Below are positions 17,001 to 26,008 of a stretch of 64,000 nt of DNA, in pieces. Source of the DNA: Chitinophaga sp. (GTDB lineage Bacteria; Bacteroidota; Bacteroidia; Chitinophagales; Chitinophagaceae). Below the pieces are notes generated by a model. It was not told where the DNA came from and made no database searches. It was given only the letters and a program-made list of their open reading frames with translations. Both the position numbers and the translations under genes were made by a program. The stretch is from assembly GCF_019236475.1 (NCBI RefSeq), contig NZ_JAFAIX010000003.1:310001-374000 (forward strand), given 5' to 3'. Every line of letters starts with the position of its first letter. Position 1 is the stretch's first letter.

Positions 17001-17906
17001 TCAAAACTTCCCCTGATTGGGGTCAGGCTCCCATTTGCTCTTAGGTTCATAGTGCTGCCAAATCGCATAACCCACCTTCCGCAATAACTGCCAGGCTTCA
17101 TTATCCCGGTTCCAGCTTTGATCCGCATTATTCTTTGTGGCGATACAATACACATAATCGCCATGAGGCGCGTTGACCATCATCACTTCTGATCTCGATT
17201 CATCTACTGCTCCATTTTTTGATGCAGTTCTGATATTTTCAGGAACCTGCAGTACGCCCTGGGTGTCCCAGTAATTACGGGTCAGGTTCCTGTACATGCG
17301 CTCACTACTCGCGCGATCTATCACTTCTCCCTTATAAATCATCTCCATCAGTCGGGCCATTTCCCGCGGAGATGTTTGCCCCCAGCCAAATTCCTTACGA
17401 TTAGCTTCTCTGCCCACTGTCCGGGAATTTACCCGCAATACTTTAAAACCATTACTTTCCAACCAACTATTAATGGTGGCACCTCCTCCTGCGAGCGATT
17501 GTAACCACAAACTGGCCGTATTATCACTCATCGTCAGCATCAGCATCACTACTTTATCCAGATCTATTTTTTGACTGTCCTTAAACGATCCCAGGATATC
17601 CAAACCTGGATACAAGAGGGAATCTCGGTACACCAACGGCTGATGATAATCCAGTTCCCCTTTCGCAATTTTATTGAAAATACCTACCTGGATAGTGGTT
17701 TTTATCATGCTGGCAGTAGGGAAAATAGTATCTGCATTGATACATACCTCCTTCCCCGAGGGAAGATGATGTACATAGATGCCAACTTGGCCATGAAAAT
17801 CTTTCAGTAATTGCTGCAATTTGGCAGTCAGTTTTTGATCGGTTTGCTGTGCGCTGCCTGCGAGGGCAAACATACAGCAGGCAAGGAGTAGAGATAGTGT
17901 CTTCAT
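17001..17906 (-). CDS. Class A beta-lactamase-like serine hydrolase
   Basis: 301 residues from ATG at 17906. A longer in-frame start at 17981 would run through the upstream terminator and lacks a signal, so it is rejected. The signal peptide ends GSAQ (about 19). Active-site motifs: SMIK (Ser66-Lys69), SDN (127-129) and KNG (230-232) in place of KTG. The omega-loop Glu motif is not clear (GREANRKE), so turnover of beta-lactams is uncertain. It may be a true Bacteroidota class A enzyme or a related periplasmic peptidase. No regulator is adjacent. Confidence 0.85.
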   Translation of the reverse strand: MKTLSLLLACCMFALAGSAQQTDQKLTAKLQQLLKDFHGQVGIYVHHLPSGKEVCINADTIFPTASMIKTTIQVGIFNKIAKGELDYHQPLVYRDSLLYPGLDILGSFKDSQKIDLDKVVMLMLTMSDNTASLWLQSLAGGGATINSWLESNGFKVLRVNSRTVGREANRKEFGWGQTSPREMARLMEMIYKGEVIDRASSERMYRNLTRNYWDTQGVLQVPENIRTASKNGAVDESRSEVMMVNAPHGDYVYCIATKNNADQSWNRDNEAWQLLRKVGYAIWQHYEPKSKWEPDPNQGKF

Positions 17907-17920
17907 TGGGATAAAATACA

Positions 17921-17950
17921 AAAAATCCGCCTCGGGCAAAGCGGATTTTT
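17921..17950 (-). terminator. bshB1 operon terminator
   Basis: AAAAATCCGC and GCGGATTTTT form a 10-bp stem with a 10-nt loop and U runs on both sides. It lies between the bshB1 stop and the next gene. Confidence 0.8.
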
Positions 17951-17953
17951 TTT

Positions 17954-17974
17954 GGGAGATGACAGTCGCTCTGC
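17954..17974 (-). repeat. Dispersed 21-bp 3'-end motif, copy 1
   Basis: GGGAGATGACAGTCGCTCTGC differs at one base from the sequence at 54372-54392. It lies between the bshB1 stop and its terminator, so it is in the 3' untranslated region. Confidence 0.45.
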
Positions 17975-18000
17975 CATCCATATGTTTATCAAAGCTTACA

Positions 18001-18729
18001 TCAAGTTACTTCGTTGATCAGATCCGCAAAATTGCGGATACCAATCTTCTTGGAGGTGGTATATCCTTCTGCATACTCCACTCCTACCATTTTTCCCATC
18101 ATTTTAGCACGGTAAACCACGCTATCAAAGAAACCGGAAGAGGAAATATAAGTTTGTGGTTCATTATCTTTTGGCGCCAGGAACTGAGTAGTGAAGGCCT
18201 TGATGGCATCCAGCTTGCGATCCATCACCGGACTGATATCTAACACAAAGTCAGGCTCTAAATAACGGTCCTGGATGAAATGAAATACCTGTTTAGGACG
18301 CCATGCCTGCTGTTCTTCCCCATCTTGCTGGGTGGACACCTTTCTCAGACCTGCCAGGAAACAGCTATCTGCAATCAGTTTGGCAGCACGGCCATGATCC
18401 GGGTGACGGTCGTCGATGGCGTTGGCTAGCACTATTTCCGGGCGGTATTTCCGGATGGCGGCAATAATAGCCAGTTGCTCCATGGTATCATTGCGGAAGA
18501 AGCCATCGGCCAGACCGAGGTTTTCGCGGACTTCTAAGCCCATAATCTTTGCAGCGGCCTGGGCTTCCTTTTCCCGAAGTTCAGGAGTACCACGGGTTCC
18601 CAATTCACCGCGGGTAAGGTCTACAACGCCTGTCTTCATACCTTTGGCTGCATGCATCATCAGTGTACCGGCACATCCCAACTCTACATCGTCGGGGTGT
18701 ACCGCTATCGCGAGTATATCCAGTTTCAT
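18001..18729 (-). CDS. bshB1: Bacillithiol biosynthesis deacetylase BshB1
   Basis: Zinc enzyme removing the acetyl group from GlcNAc-malate in bacillithiol synthesis. 242 residues of the LmbE/PIG-L family: AVHPDDVELGCAGT holds the zinc-binding HPDD, DRHPDHGRAA the later His motif, and DLTRGELGTRGT is diagnostic of BshB1. It is last in a four-gene minus-strand series (alpha/beta hydrolase, DUF4294, plug-like protein, bshB1) with gaps of 45, 19 and 35 bp. A DinB/YfiT-type protein at 34124 may use the thiol. Confidence 0.93.
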   Translation of the reverse strand: MKLDILAIAVHPDDVELGCAGTLMMHAAKGMKTGVVDLTRGELGTRGTPELREKEAQAAAKIMGLEVRENLGLADGFFRNDTMEQLAIIAAIRKYRPEIVLANAIDDRHPDHGRAAKLIADSCFLAGLRKVSTQQDGEEQQAWRPKQVFHFIQDRYLEPDFVLDISPVMDRKLDAIKAFTTQFLAPKDNEPQTYISSSGFFDSVVYRAKMMGKMVGVEYAEGYTTSKKIGIRNFADLINEVT

Positions 18730-18764
18730 ACGTTAAAATTGAGATGCAAAGATACGGATACAGA

Positions 18765-19262
18765 TTAATCTTCGGTGCTAGTGATGGCAACCCCTACTTT
18801 CCTGTCTGTGACGTGGTATTTTTCTTCCAATTCCTTTGCTGTCAGCAGTTTCAGGTCGATGAAGTTTTTCTTTTCTAGCACAAAGAGGCGGGCCTCATCA
18901 CTCCCTTGAATGATTTTGTCATTGACAATAAAGCATATCGCGCTATCGGAAGGATATTGTTTGCGTAGACTGTCGTATGCGGGAGACACGGATTTAAGGA
19001 AAGTATTTACGCGCTTACGGGCAAATGGCTTGGTTTCTATGTATACGACCCCATTTTCTGCCTGGCTGCCATAAATCAGCACTGCTTTACGTCCTTTGGC
19101 GATTGTCATCAAACCAATATTATCTGGCGTTAGACCGGTCATCACACCGGGAGTTACCCTTACACTATCCAATACATAAACGGGATCGTCAGTGGCTGTT
19201 TCCTGGGCGAAAACGGCAGTGGGCAACAATAAAGCGGCAAGCAAAAATAAGCGGAATCTCAT
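18765..19262 (-). CDS. Secreted protein with TonB-plug-like segment
   Basis: 165 residues with a signal peptide ending VFAQ (about 20). The segment VLDSVRVTPGVMTGLTPDNI followed by KAVLIYGSQAENGVVYIETK resembles the plug domain of TonB-dependent receptors (typical 'ARGANGVVLITTK'), but no barrel follows. The C-terminal half (about 90-165) is helical and ends TDRKVGVAITSTED. Small plug-only proteins of this kind occur in Bacteroidota; their role is not known to me. Second from the end of the bshB1 operon. Confidence 0.7.
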   Translation of the reverse strand: MRFRLFLLAALLLPTAVFAQETATDDPVYVLDSVRVTPGVMTGLTPDNIGLMTIAKGRKAVLIYGSQAENGVVYIETKPFARKRVNTFLKSVSPAYDSLRKQYPSDSAICFIVNDKIIQGSDEARLFVLEKKNFIDLKLLTAKELEEKYHVTDRKVGVAITSTED

Positions 19263-19281
19263 TCAGCGAAGGTACGTTTTC

Positions 19282-19905
19282 TTAATTATAGGCACGGTAA
19301 TGCTGGTACATTTCCAGCTCCTGTACGATATCTTCAATGTCTTTATCTTCCTGTTTGTCGTAGTCACTTTTCAGGTTCCCTCCGAAGAAGAAGGCAACGG
19401 TTTGCCAAAGGCGTGCATTAAAGCCACCTTTCAGCTCCTTGATGATCTCATAGCAGTTCTGGCCAGTTTCCCGGTTGATCAGCTTCATGAGCACCTTGCC
19501 TTGGTATACGGAAAGATTGGTGAGTTTATCGCCAAACTGGGCCTTCAGCTCTTTCTCTTTGCTAGCGAGATAGGCCTTTCTGGCGCGGCCATTTGGTAGT
19601 TTGGCCATTTCCACATTCACATCCTTGAGGATGCGGGCGGCAGATTTGGCATAGGGATAAGTGACGTATACGGCATTCCGTAATCTTGTCCACCGTTCCC
19701 GCTCTTTGGCTAAACGCCTGGGGAGTTTATCCACCACATCAAAAATGGCGAGCGTAATCACCGGAATCGTGTCTTTCCCTACCACCATTGCATGCAATGC
19801 AATCGTATCCGCTCCATGGGCTTCCTGTGCGAAAACCGGGCGGCTATACGTGGCAAAAGCCAGCATCAGGGATAAGCAGAAAATTACCTTCTTCAGCGTA
19901 CGCAT
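19282..19905 (-). CDS. DUF4294 family secreted protein
   Basis: 207 residues with signal peptide ending VFAQ (about 27). The block RERWTRLRNAVYVTYPYAKSA and the later NLSVYQGKVLMKLINRETGQ match DUF4294, a Bacteroidota family of unknown function. A C-terminal charged run (DYDKQEDKDIEDIVQELE) follows. It lies 45 bp after the alpha/beta hydrolase and 19 bp before the next gene. Confidence 0.85.
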   Translation of the reverse strand: MRTLKKVIFCLSLMLAFATYSRPVFAQEAHGADTIALHAMVVGKDTIPVITLAIFDVVDKLPRRLAKERERWTRLRNAVYVTYPYAKSAARILKDVNVEMAKLPNGRARKAYLASKEKELKAQFGDKLTNLSVYQGKVLMKLINRETGQNCYEIIKELKGGFNARLWQTVAFFFGGNLKSDYDKQEDKDIEDIVQELEMYQHYRAYN

Positions 19906-19950
19906 AAGCTTTAAAACGCTCCTTACTATCGGAATGTTACCACAAGTTAA

Positions 19951-20976
19951 TTAAAGATTTGACATTTCTTGTAGGGAGTTTACCGGTTGCATTTTCAAGA
20001 TATGAATAGCAAAACTGTCGATATCCTTTGTCACTTCAGGCACCGCCTTGCTGGTGAGTACAGAGCCTAATACATGTGCGCCTGCACCCGGCACCGGAAT
20101 GGCCATCTTCAAACTATCAGGTGTACCTAATTGCTTGTACATATCCAGGATGGCAGATACTTTCACGGTTGGGTCTTGGTGCGCTTCATCCTTGTAATAA
20201 TACAAGTTCAGCACGGGCTGGTGTACACGCTCAAATGTCTTTTTGGTCATGGTGGTTTCCAGCAGTTCCTCCAATTGTACTACGGCCTCCAGGCGATAGC
20301 GGTTATCCCAATATTGATGGATAATCGAACTGGTATCTTTCCCTTCCCGGAAATCCCCTTTGGTGATTAAACGAGCTAATTGCAGCCCCCAGTGGTCATT
20401 GGCTAAAAAAGCATATTTATCGTTGATCGCGATATTAGGCGACATATTCACCAATGCATAGACCTCATTGGGGTATTCTGCAGCCAGTTTCAAAGCGAGC
20501 GTGCCGCCAGTGGAAGTGCTCATGAGGATGACCTTCTCTCCCAGCGAGCGCCCTATCATCAACGATTTCTTCGCGTCTTCCCATAAACTATCGGCAGACA
20601 TATTCAATAAAGGGTTCGGCGATTGCAAACCGTGCGCATTGAGTCGGGAGAGATACAAATTACATCCGAACATACGCGCAAAATCACGATGCACAGGATT
20701 TCCCTCTTCCTGGCTGGCAGAAAAGCCATGCAGGTAGACCACCGCATAAGGCGTACGTTGATGTGGCGTATCGGCCCATATAATCCTGGCCTCATTATCG
20801 GGGCGTACAGGTTGTGCAGCCTCACCCGTACGGATATACGCATCCAGGGAATCTGGTTGTAAAGGCACTAAGGGTAGATGTAGATCATAAACAGGTGTAG
20901 AAGGTTTGGGGCCTAACATGTAAACGATCGCCAAGGCGGATATCACTATTAGGAATATACGAAACCTGCGTTTCAT
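19951..20976 (-). CDS. Alpha/beta hydrolase, membrane-anchored
   Basis: 341 residues. An N-terminal hydrophobic anchor or signal (about 5-22, FLIVISALAIVYML) precedes the hydrolase fold. AVVYLHGFSAS gives the oxyanion His-Gly, LMSTSTGGTLA carries the nucleophile Ser (STSTGG rather than the classical GxSxG), and GAGAHVLGS the catalytic His. It is probably an esterase or lipase-like enzyme acting at the envelope; substrate unknown. First gene of the bshB1 operon. The double-hairpin repeat copy A lies just upstream, at the 3' end of ccmF. Confidence 0.85.
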   Translation of the reverse strand: MKRRFRIFLIVISALAIVYMLGPKPSTPVYDLHLPLVPLQPDSLDAYIRTGEAAQPVRPDNEARIIWADTPHQRTPYAVVYLHGFSASQEEGNPVHRDFARMFGCNLYLSRLNAHGLQSPNPLLNMSADSLWEDAKKSLMIGRSLGEKVILMSTSTGGTLALKLAAEYPNEVYALVNMSPNIAINDKYAFLANDHWGLQLARLITKGDFREGKDTSSIIHQYWDNRYRLEAVVQLEELLETTMTKKTFERVHQPVLNLYYYKDEAHQDPTVKVSAILDMYKQLGTPDSLKMAIPVPGAGAHVLGSVLTSKAVPEVTKDIDSFAIHILKMQPVNSLQEMSNL

Positions 20977-21046
20977 AACCGGGGGTTTTTACTATAAATG
21001 TAATAAGATAATACGGTTAAAAATCGCATAAAAAAAGGATGTAACA

Positions 21047-21133
21047 AAAATAACAAAAGGACTTGACGTCTGCGACGTCAAGTCCTTTTGTTATTTTATT
21101 CGTCGCTTCTGCCCAGTGGGCAGCGGCGACAGA
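21047..21133 (-). repeat. Double-hairpin repeat (REP-like), copy A
   Basis: Hairpin 1: arms 21047-21070 and 21074-21097, 24 bp perfect, loop TGC, core GACGTC. Hairpin 2: 21105-21133, GTCGC...GCCC-AGT-GGGC...GCGAC. It sits 13 bp beyond the ccmF stop. On the minus strand hairpin 1 is followed by a U-rich tract, so it can act as terminator. See copies at 35477, 46091, 46234 and 55030. Confidence 0.85.
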
Positions 21134-21146
21134 CGTGATATTTTTG

Positions 21147-23687
21147 TTATACTTTTTCTTTTACTGGTGCTTTTGCTTTAGCAGCGCCAGTTTTGCCACC
21201 TTTATTCAGTCTAACTCTGTAGGCGATAGCGATAAAGGTACCTACAATCATCACGATGACACCCAGCCACAGTACATTGATGTATGGGAAGATGATCGCT
21301 TTCATGATAATGTAATCGCTGCTCGCATCAGCCTCTTTTACTTTGATCTGCACTTTACTTTCGGCAGGCATGATCTTACTGAAACGTACCTGGAGGGCCA
21401 GTGGCGCCAGGGTATCTTCGATACTGTACTGGTAAGAGCTATCGCGGATCAGGTATACCGGTTGCAGGTGGAAATGATCATCTGTTTGGGTATATACTTC
21501 GAGATCTGCACCTACGGCCAGGTCACCGGCTTTCGCCTCATAGTTCCTGTTGGTCACCTTGGTATTGAGATCTTTCAGGATCATGAAACCTTTCGAGAAG
21601 AAGATAGAATCTCCTGCTTTTACATCATGCGTTACATATTTGGTAGAATCATCTGCTGGCTCATTTTTATCCTTTATTGGAGGAGTAGCAGTGATATATG
21701 TAAAGATATCTCTTGTCAGGTAGTGTCTGGAAGATGGATTAGAGGTTAATGCATTTTCTTTTTTATTCACGAATGCATTTGGATAGAGGCGGAAATGCTC
21801 TACCACTTTACCTGCTTTATCCTTACGCACATAATCTACTTTGAAGTACACCTTCGCATCGCCGGTGGCAGAAGAATCCCCTACATAGGTAGCATGGTAT
21901 TCGCCCATTTCAACAGGCACTCCCAGCGGCAACATGATGTTTTCGCGGGCATTCTGTTTACTTTCTTTACGGAAGATGTCCTGGCTCAGCATTTTCATTT
22001 TATCCAAGGAGATTACTTCTTTCTTCGCAGACGACAGCAATGCGCCGAGCAGCACCATACCGAAACCAACGTGTGCGATAGAAGCACCCGCCGTTTTGAT
22101 TTTACCTTTCAGGCCCGTGAAGATATACATGAAGTTGCCCACAATGGCGTAGATGCTAGCAAACAGCATGAAGTATATAGCCGCCAGGAAACCAGCGCCA
22201 TAATCTGTAAAGTGTACACCGCCTCCGAGGATAATAGCCAGTGTAGCCACCAGGGAGATTGCCGTAGGCACCAGCAGTTTGCGGGTGAGGTCGCGGCGAG
22301 GCGTATCCTTATATTTCATGAACTGTACCAGTGCTGTGAGGATACCCACAATGATCGCCAGCCAGATCTGGATTTTATTATAATGGAACATCACTTCGGC
22401 AGGAGGCGCCATCTGTTCCATTTTGAACAGACTTCTAATGCCGGTGATATCTAGCAATTTATTCCAAACCGGAATAGAAGTGGTGAAGGTGATCTGGATA
22501 GCTGCAATCATCAGTACCAGGGCGCCTACAAACAGCCAGAATTCGCGGGAATAAGTGCTTTCTTCCTTGTGAACAGCAGGAATCTCTTTTCTGCGTGCAA
22601 TCATCATCCAGATGGAAGGTACGGTGAATACAGCCATGAAAATCAACAACTGACCGCTCATACCCAGATCCGTGAAGGAGTGTACGGAAGAGTCACCCAG
22701 GATACCGCTTCTGGTAAGGAAGGTAGAGTACAGGATGAGTATGAAAGAGATAAAGAAGAAGAAAACGGTAGATTTCAGTGCATGGCCAGTGGATTTATAG
22801 GCCAGGCAAGTGTGTACACCTGCCACCATCAATAACCATGGCACTAGCGAAGCGTTTTCTACAGGGTCCCAGGCCCAGTAGCCACCGAAGTTGAGTGACT
22901 CGTATGCCCAGGCGGCACCCATCATGATACCGAGGCCCAGGATGGCAATGGCAAACAGGCCCCAAGGTAAAACGGGTTTAGTCCAGCCGGTATAATCGCG
23001 GGTCCAGATGCCAGCGAAAGCGTAGGCAAAAGGAACGATGGTAGAAGCAAATCCCAGGAACAGCACAGGCGGGTGAATCACCATCCAGTAGTTCTGCAGG
23101 GTCAAGTTGAGGCCGTTACCATCTTTGATGAAGCTGAGGTATTCGGCAGATTGGAAAATAGGCGCAACCTGATTTTCTTCCGCCTGACGCAGGAGCATAA
23201 ATGGATTGCTACCTACTTTATAACCGAGAATATAGATACCCAGGAGCATACTGCTCATCATCAGTTGGGAAGCGGAAATTACCGTCATTACGGGATTCTC
23301 CCATTTACCGCTGGTACGGATGAGGATAATTCCCAGTACGCTGTTCCAGATACTCCAGAGCAGGAAGCTACCTTCCTGGTCGGACCAAAGGCTGGAAAGC
23401 AAATATTGAATAGGCAGGTCGCGGGAGGTATTGCGCCATGCGTATTTATATTCAAAAAAGTGATTATACAGAATATAGTATAGGCAGCAGAAAATGGCCA
23501 ATACCGCTACGGATTGGATAAAAAAGCCCCATCTGCCTATTTTTTTCCAGGATGCTCTTGCCGTCTCTTCTTTATTTACCACGGCGCAATAGTAGGATAC
23601 AGATGCTACCATTGATGCTACAAATGCCAGAACGGCAAAGAAGTGACCGAGTTGGCCCAGTATTAGATGTTCCCCTACAAACTTCAT
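21147..23687 (-). CDS. ccmF: Cytochrome c biogenesis protein CcmF/CcsA
   Basis: 846 residues and more than a dozen membrane helices. The haem-handling WWD motif is visible as GGYWAWDPVENASL with conserved His residues in flanking periplasmic loops (VIHPPVLFLGFAS). A long C-terminal periplasmic domain (about 640-800) precedes a last helix and a Lys/Ala tail. It delivers haem to apocytochrome c together with CcmE, whose gene lies 18 bp upstream. The remaining ccm genes (A, B, C) are not in the window. Confidence 0.94.
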   Translation of the reverse strand: MKFVGEHLILGQLGHFFAVLAFVASMVASVSYYCAVVNKEETARASWKKIGRWGFFIQSVAVLAIFCCLYYILYNHFFEYKYAWRNTSRDLPIQYLLSSLWSDQEGSFLLWSIWNSVLGIILIRTSGKWENPVMTVISASQLMMSSMLLGIYILGYKVGSNPFMLLRQAEENQVAPIFQSAEYLSFIKDGNGLNLTLQNYWMVIHPPVLFLGFASTIVPFAYAFAGIWTRDYTGWTKPVLPWGLFAIAILGLGIMMGAAWAYESLNFGGYWAWDPVENASLVPWLLMVAGVHTCLAYKSTGHALKSTVFFFFISFILILYSTFLTRSGILGDSSVHSFTDLGMSGQLLIFMAVFTVPSIWMMIARRKEIPAVHKEESTYSREFWLFVGALVLMIAAIQITFTTSIPVWNKLLDITGIRSLFKMEQMAPPAEVMFHYNKIQIWLAIIVGILTALVQFMKYKDTPRRDLTRKLLVPTAISLVATLAIILGGGVHFTDYGAGFLAAIYFMLFASIYAIVGNFMYIFTGLKGKIKTAGASIAHVGFGMVLLGALLSSAKKEVISLDKMKMLSQDIFRKESKQNARENIMLPLGVPVEMGEYHATYVGDSSATGDAKVYFKVDYVRKDKAGKVVEHFRLYPNAFVNKKENALTSNPSSRHYLTRDIFTYITATPPIKDKNEPADDSTKYVTHDVKAGDSIFFSKGFMILKDLNTKVTNRNYEAKAGDLAVGADLEVYTQTDDHFHLQPVYLIRDSSYQYSIEDTLAPLALQVRFSKIMPAESKVQIKVKEADASSDYIIMKAIIFPYINVLWLGVIVMIVGTFIAIAYRVRLNKGGKTGAAKAKAPVKEKV

Positions 23688-23705
23688 GATTTCTACAGCT
23701 AAAGA

Positions 23706-24104
23706 TTAAAGTGTCTGATTGCCAACTGCTACCTGGTCATTCTTATATTTAGAAGGACATTTCATCAGGATTTTGTTACAATGAAAATCCTGGCCTTCCA
23801 TTTTACCAGTAAGTACTATTGATTCCGCTTTTTCGAAGTCAGTAGGTTTGGCACCATAAAACACCACCTTGCGCGTTTCGCCGGTTTTATCTTTTACATA
23901 GAAACTGAATAAATTGGCATCTTTCTGTGGATCGTAGTTCATGTGCTGGAGAGTATCTAGCGTGCCGATCACATGGAATTCCTTCCCTTCTTTCTGTCGG
24001 GCGGTTGCGAATGTTTCATAGGTACTGAAATCACCCACCATGGTAATAATAACCCCTATTGCCACCGCAATAACCACCAGCAGTATAATATTTGTTTTTT
24101 TCAT
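23706..24104 (-). CDS. ccmE: CcmE-type haem chaperone with CxxxY motif
   Basis: 132 residues from ATG at 24104 (an upstream start at 24137 adds a His/Asp-rich piece lacking signal character). One N-terminal helix (about 5-25) anchors a periplasmic OB-fold domain (FHVIGTLDTL, VVFYGAKPTDFEKAESIVLTG). The residue that binds haem covalently in E. coli CcmE is His in HxxxY. Here the same place reads KCPSKY, Cys116 and Tyr120, so this belongs to the CxxxY variant class. It is directly followed by ccmF. Confidence 0.9.
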   Translation of the reverse strand: MKKTNIILLVVIAVAIGVIITMVGDFSTYETFATARQKEGKEFHVIGTLDTLQHMNYDPQKDANLFSFYVKDKTGETRKVVFYGAKPTDFEKAESIVLTGKMEGQDFHCNKILMKCPSKYKNDQVAVGNQTL

Positions 24105-24341
24105 ATGAAAATAATCTTCCCTATTGTCGTGATACAAGCTGCAAAACCCTCTACCAGTCTGAATTCCAATCCCATTGCAAAAAACCTGTATTTATCTACT
24201 CCTAATTAATGCCGCAAAATTAACGCAAAATGGCCTTCCGAAGTCAATTTTTTGTATAAAAGGCAATTCTTTTTTAATGAAATCGGGCGGTAAGTAAACT
24301 AATACTATCTTTGCGCGGAATTTTGAATTTAGAATTTTATC

Positions 24342-25385
24342 ATGGCTGATTTATCTCAATTTGACCCGAACTCAGTGGGACTGTTGTCTAACAACATTTT
24401 CGGGCTTCCTTTTCAGGAAGAAGATGCGAAACTGGTATTGTTGCCAGTGCCTTGGGAAGTGACTGTTTCCTATAGTAATGGTACCGCTCGTGGTCCGGAG
24501 CATATTTTCAGGGCTTCCCTGCAGGTAGACCTCTACGATTCAGACGTTAAAGATGGCTGGAGAGAGGGTTTCTTTATGCGGGAACCAGACAAACACCTGC
24601 TGCTGCGCAGCGATTACCTGCGTAAAGAGGCAGAACTGTACCTGAAATTCCTGATGGAAGGGGGTGATATTTCGGAAAATGAGTTTCTGAAAAAGACTCT
24701 GGTAGACGTTAACAACGGTACTAGAGCTATGAATGAGTGGGTATATAACCAAACCCGCGAACTCCTCTCCAAAGGCAAACTGGTAGGCTTAGTAGGCGGC
24801 GACCACAGTACTCCGCTGGGCTTCTTCAAAGCCATTGGCGAGCACAAAGGAGACTTCGGTATCCTCCAGATCGATGCTCACTGTGATCTGCGCGATAGCT
24901 TTGAAGGCTTTAAATATTCCCATGCCTCTATCATGTTCAACGCATTAGCGGAAGTTCCGCAACTGCAGAAACTGGTGCAGGTAGGTATTCGTGATTATTG
25001 CGAAGAGGAACTGGACTACATCAACAACAGCAATGGCCGTGTAGTGACCTTCTTCGATAAAAATATCAAAGAAAGACAGTTCGAAGGCGAAACTTGGAAA
25101 TCTATTTGCGATAGCATCGTAGATACACTGCCACAGCAGGTTTTCATCAGTTTCGATATCGACGGACTGGATCCTAAACTGTGTCCGCACACGGGTACCC
25201 CGGTTAGTGGCGGTTTTGAAACAGAACAAGTATATTACCTCTTCAAACGTGTTATTGCCAGCGGTCGTCAACTGATTGGTTTTGACCTGAACGAAGTGAG
25301 CGCTTCCCACGATGAATGGGATGCCAATGTAGGAGCACGTGTACTGTTCAAACTCTGCAACCTCCTGGTGAGCGCCAACAAATAA
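24342..25385 (+). CDS. Ureohydrolase (agmatinase/arginase family)
   Basis: 347 residues with all manganese ligands of the family: GGDHS, DAHCDLRD (Asp, His and Asp) and SFDIDGLDP. An N-terminal extension of about 60 residues and an insertion near 100-130 set it apart from short SpeB enzymes. Substrate could be agmatine, arginine or formiminoglutamate; the sequence does not decide. A TATCTTTG -7-like box lies at 24306-24313. It is the first of three closely spaced plus-strand genes with a membrane protein (10 bp on) and a radical SAM protein (28 bp further). Confidence 0.88.
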   Translation: MADLSQFDPNSVGLLSNNIFGLPFQEEDAKLVLLPVPWEVTVSYSNGTARGPEHIFRASLQVDLYDSDVKDGWREGFFMREPDKHLLLRSDYLRKEAELYLKFLMEGGDISENEFLKKTLVDVNNGTRAMNEWVYNQTRELLSKGKLVGLVGGDHSTPLGFFKAIGEHKGDFGILQIDAHCDLRDSFEGFKYSHASIMFNALAEVPQLQKLVQVGIRDYCEEELDYINNSNGRVVTFFDKNIKERQFEGETWKSICDSIVDTLPQQVFISFDIDGLDPKLCPHTGTPVSGGFETEQVYYLFKRVIASGRQLIGFDLNEVSASHDEWDANVGARVLFKLCNLLVSANK

Positions 25386-25395
25386 ACATTACTGC

Positions 25396-25980
25396 ATGTA
25401 TAAACTGCGTATCATACATCCCAATGCCAATAACAGGCTGAAACTATTGCCTGTTATGCATGGCGTAGTGGGAGTGCTGTTCCTGGTGAATGCCCTAGGC
25501 ATTTACCGGGGAGCCCAGCCTAATTGGTTCCTGGCGTCGTTCTTTGTCGCTGTAGGACTGGCTAGCCTGGTATTTCCGTTTACCGCGAGGAAGTTTCGCA
25601 ACTTCCCGGCAGCCAATACCATGGCGCGCATCGTGCAGGTATTCGTTTGCATGACTGGTAGTCTCTACTTCTTATCCCACCTGGCGCCAATGGCAGCATT
25701 GATGTTGATCATTGTCGGGGCTGGACTGGCCTATATCGCTTGGTCGGAGTACAAGGTATTTCAGCCGGCATTCTTGAGGCTGGACCAGACGGGTATTAGT
25801 GTTCCGACCGCTTTCGCCACAAAGGTGATTGGCTGGAACGAGTTGAATAACGTAATTTTGCGCAATGACCTGCTGACCCTGGATTTCAAAACCAACAAAG
25901 TGGTACAATTGGACCTGGTAGAATTACCAGCGCAGGAAGAACGAGACGCACTGAACGCATTTTGCAAAAGCAGGATCTGA
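25396..25980 (+). CDS. Four-helix membrane protein of unknown function
   Basis: 194 residues. Hydrophobic segments at about 18-36, 44-60, 75-92 and 95-112 suggest four helices, followed by a cytoplasmic beta-rich tail (about 120-194, SVPTAFATKVIGWNELNNVI, LLTLDFKTNKVVQLDL) that resembles a PH-like or YcxB-like domain. It ends ALNAFCKSRI. Position between a ureohydrolase and a radical SAM gene with short gaps indicates cotranscription, not a known function. Confidence 0.75.
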   Translation: MYKLRIIHPNANNRLKLLPVMHGVVGVLFLVNALGIYRGAQPNWFLASFFVAVGLASLVFPFTARKFRNFPAANTMARIVQVFVCMTGSLYFLSHLAPMAALMLIIVGAGLAYIAWSEYKVFQPAFLRLDQTGISVPTAFATKVIGWNELNNVILRNDLLTLDFKTNKVVQLDLVELPAQEERDALNAFCKSRI

Positions 25981-26008
25981 TAAGGATACTGAATAATCAA
26001 CAACATTT

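Noticed and set aside
17907..17981. Upstream start of the beta-lactamase-like protein
   Set aside because: It crosses the bshB1 terminator and would bury the signal peptide.
21795..22454. 219-codon frame on the plus strand
   Set aside because: Antisense to ccmF; His/Gln-rich with no domain.
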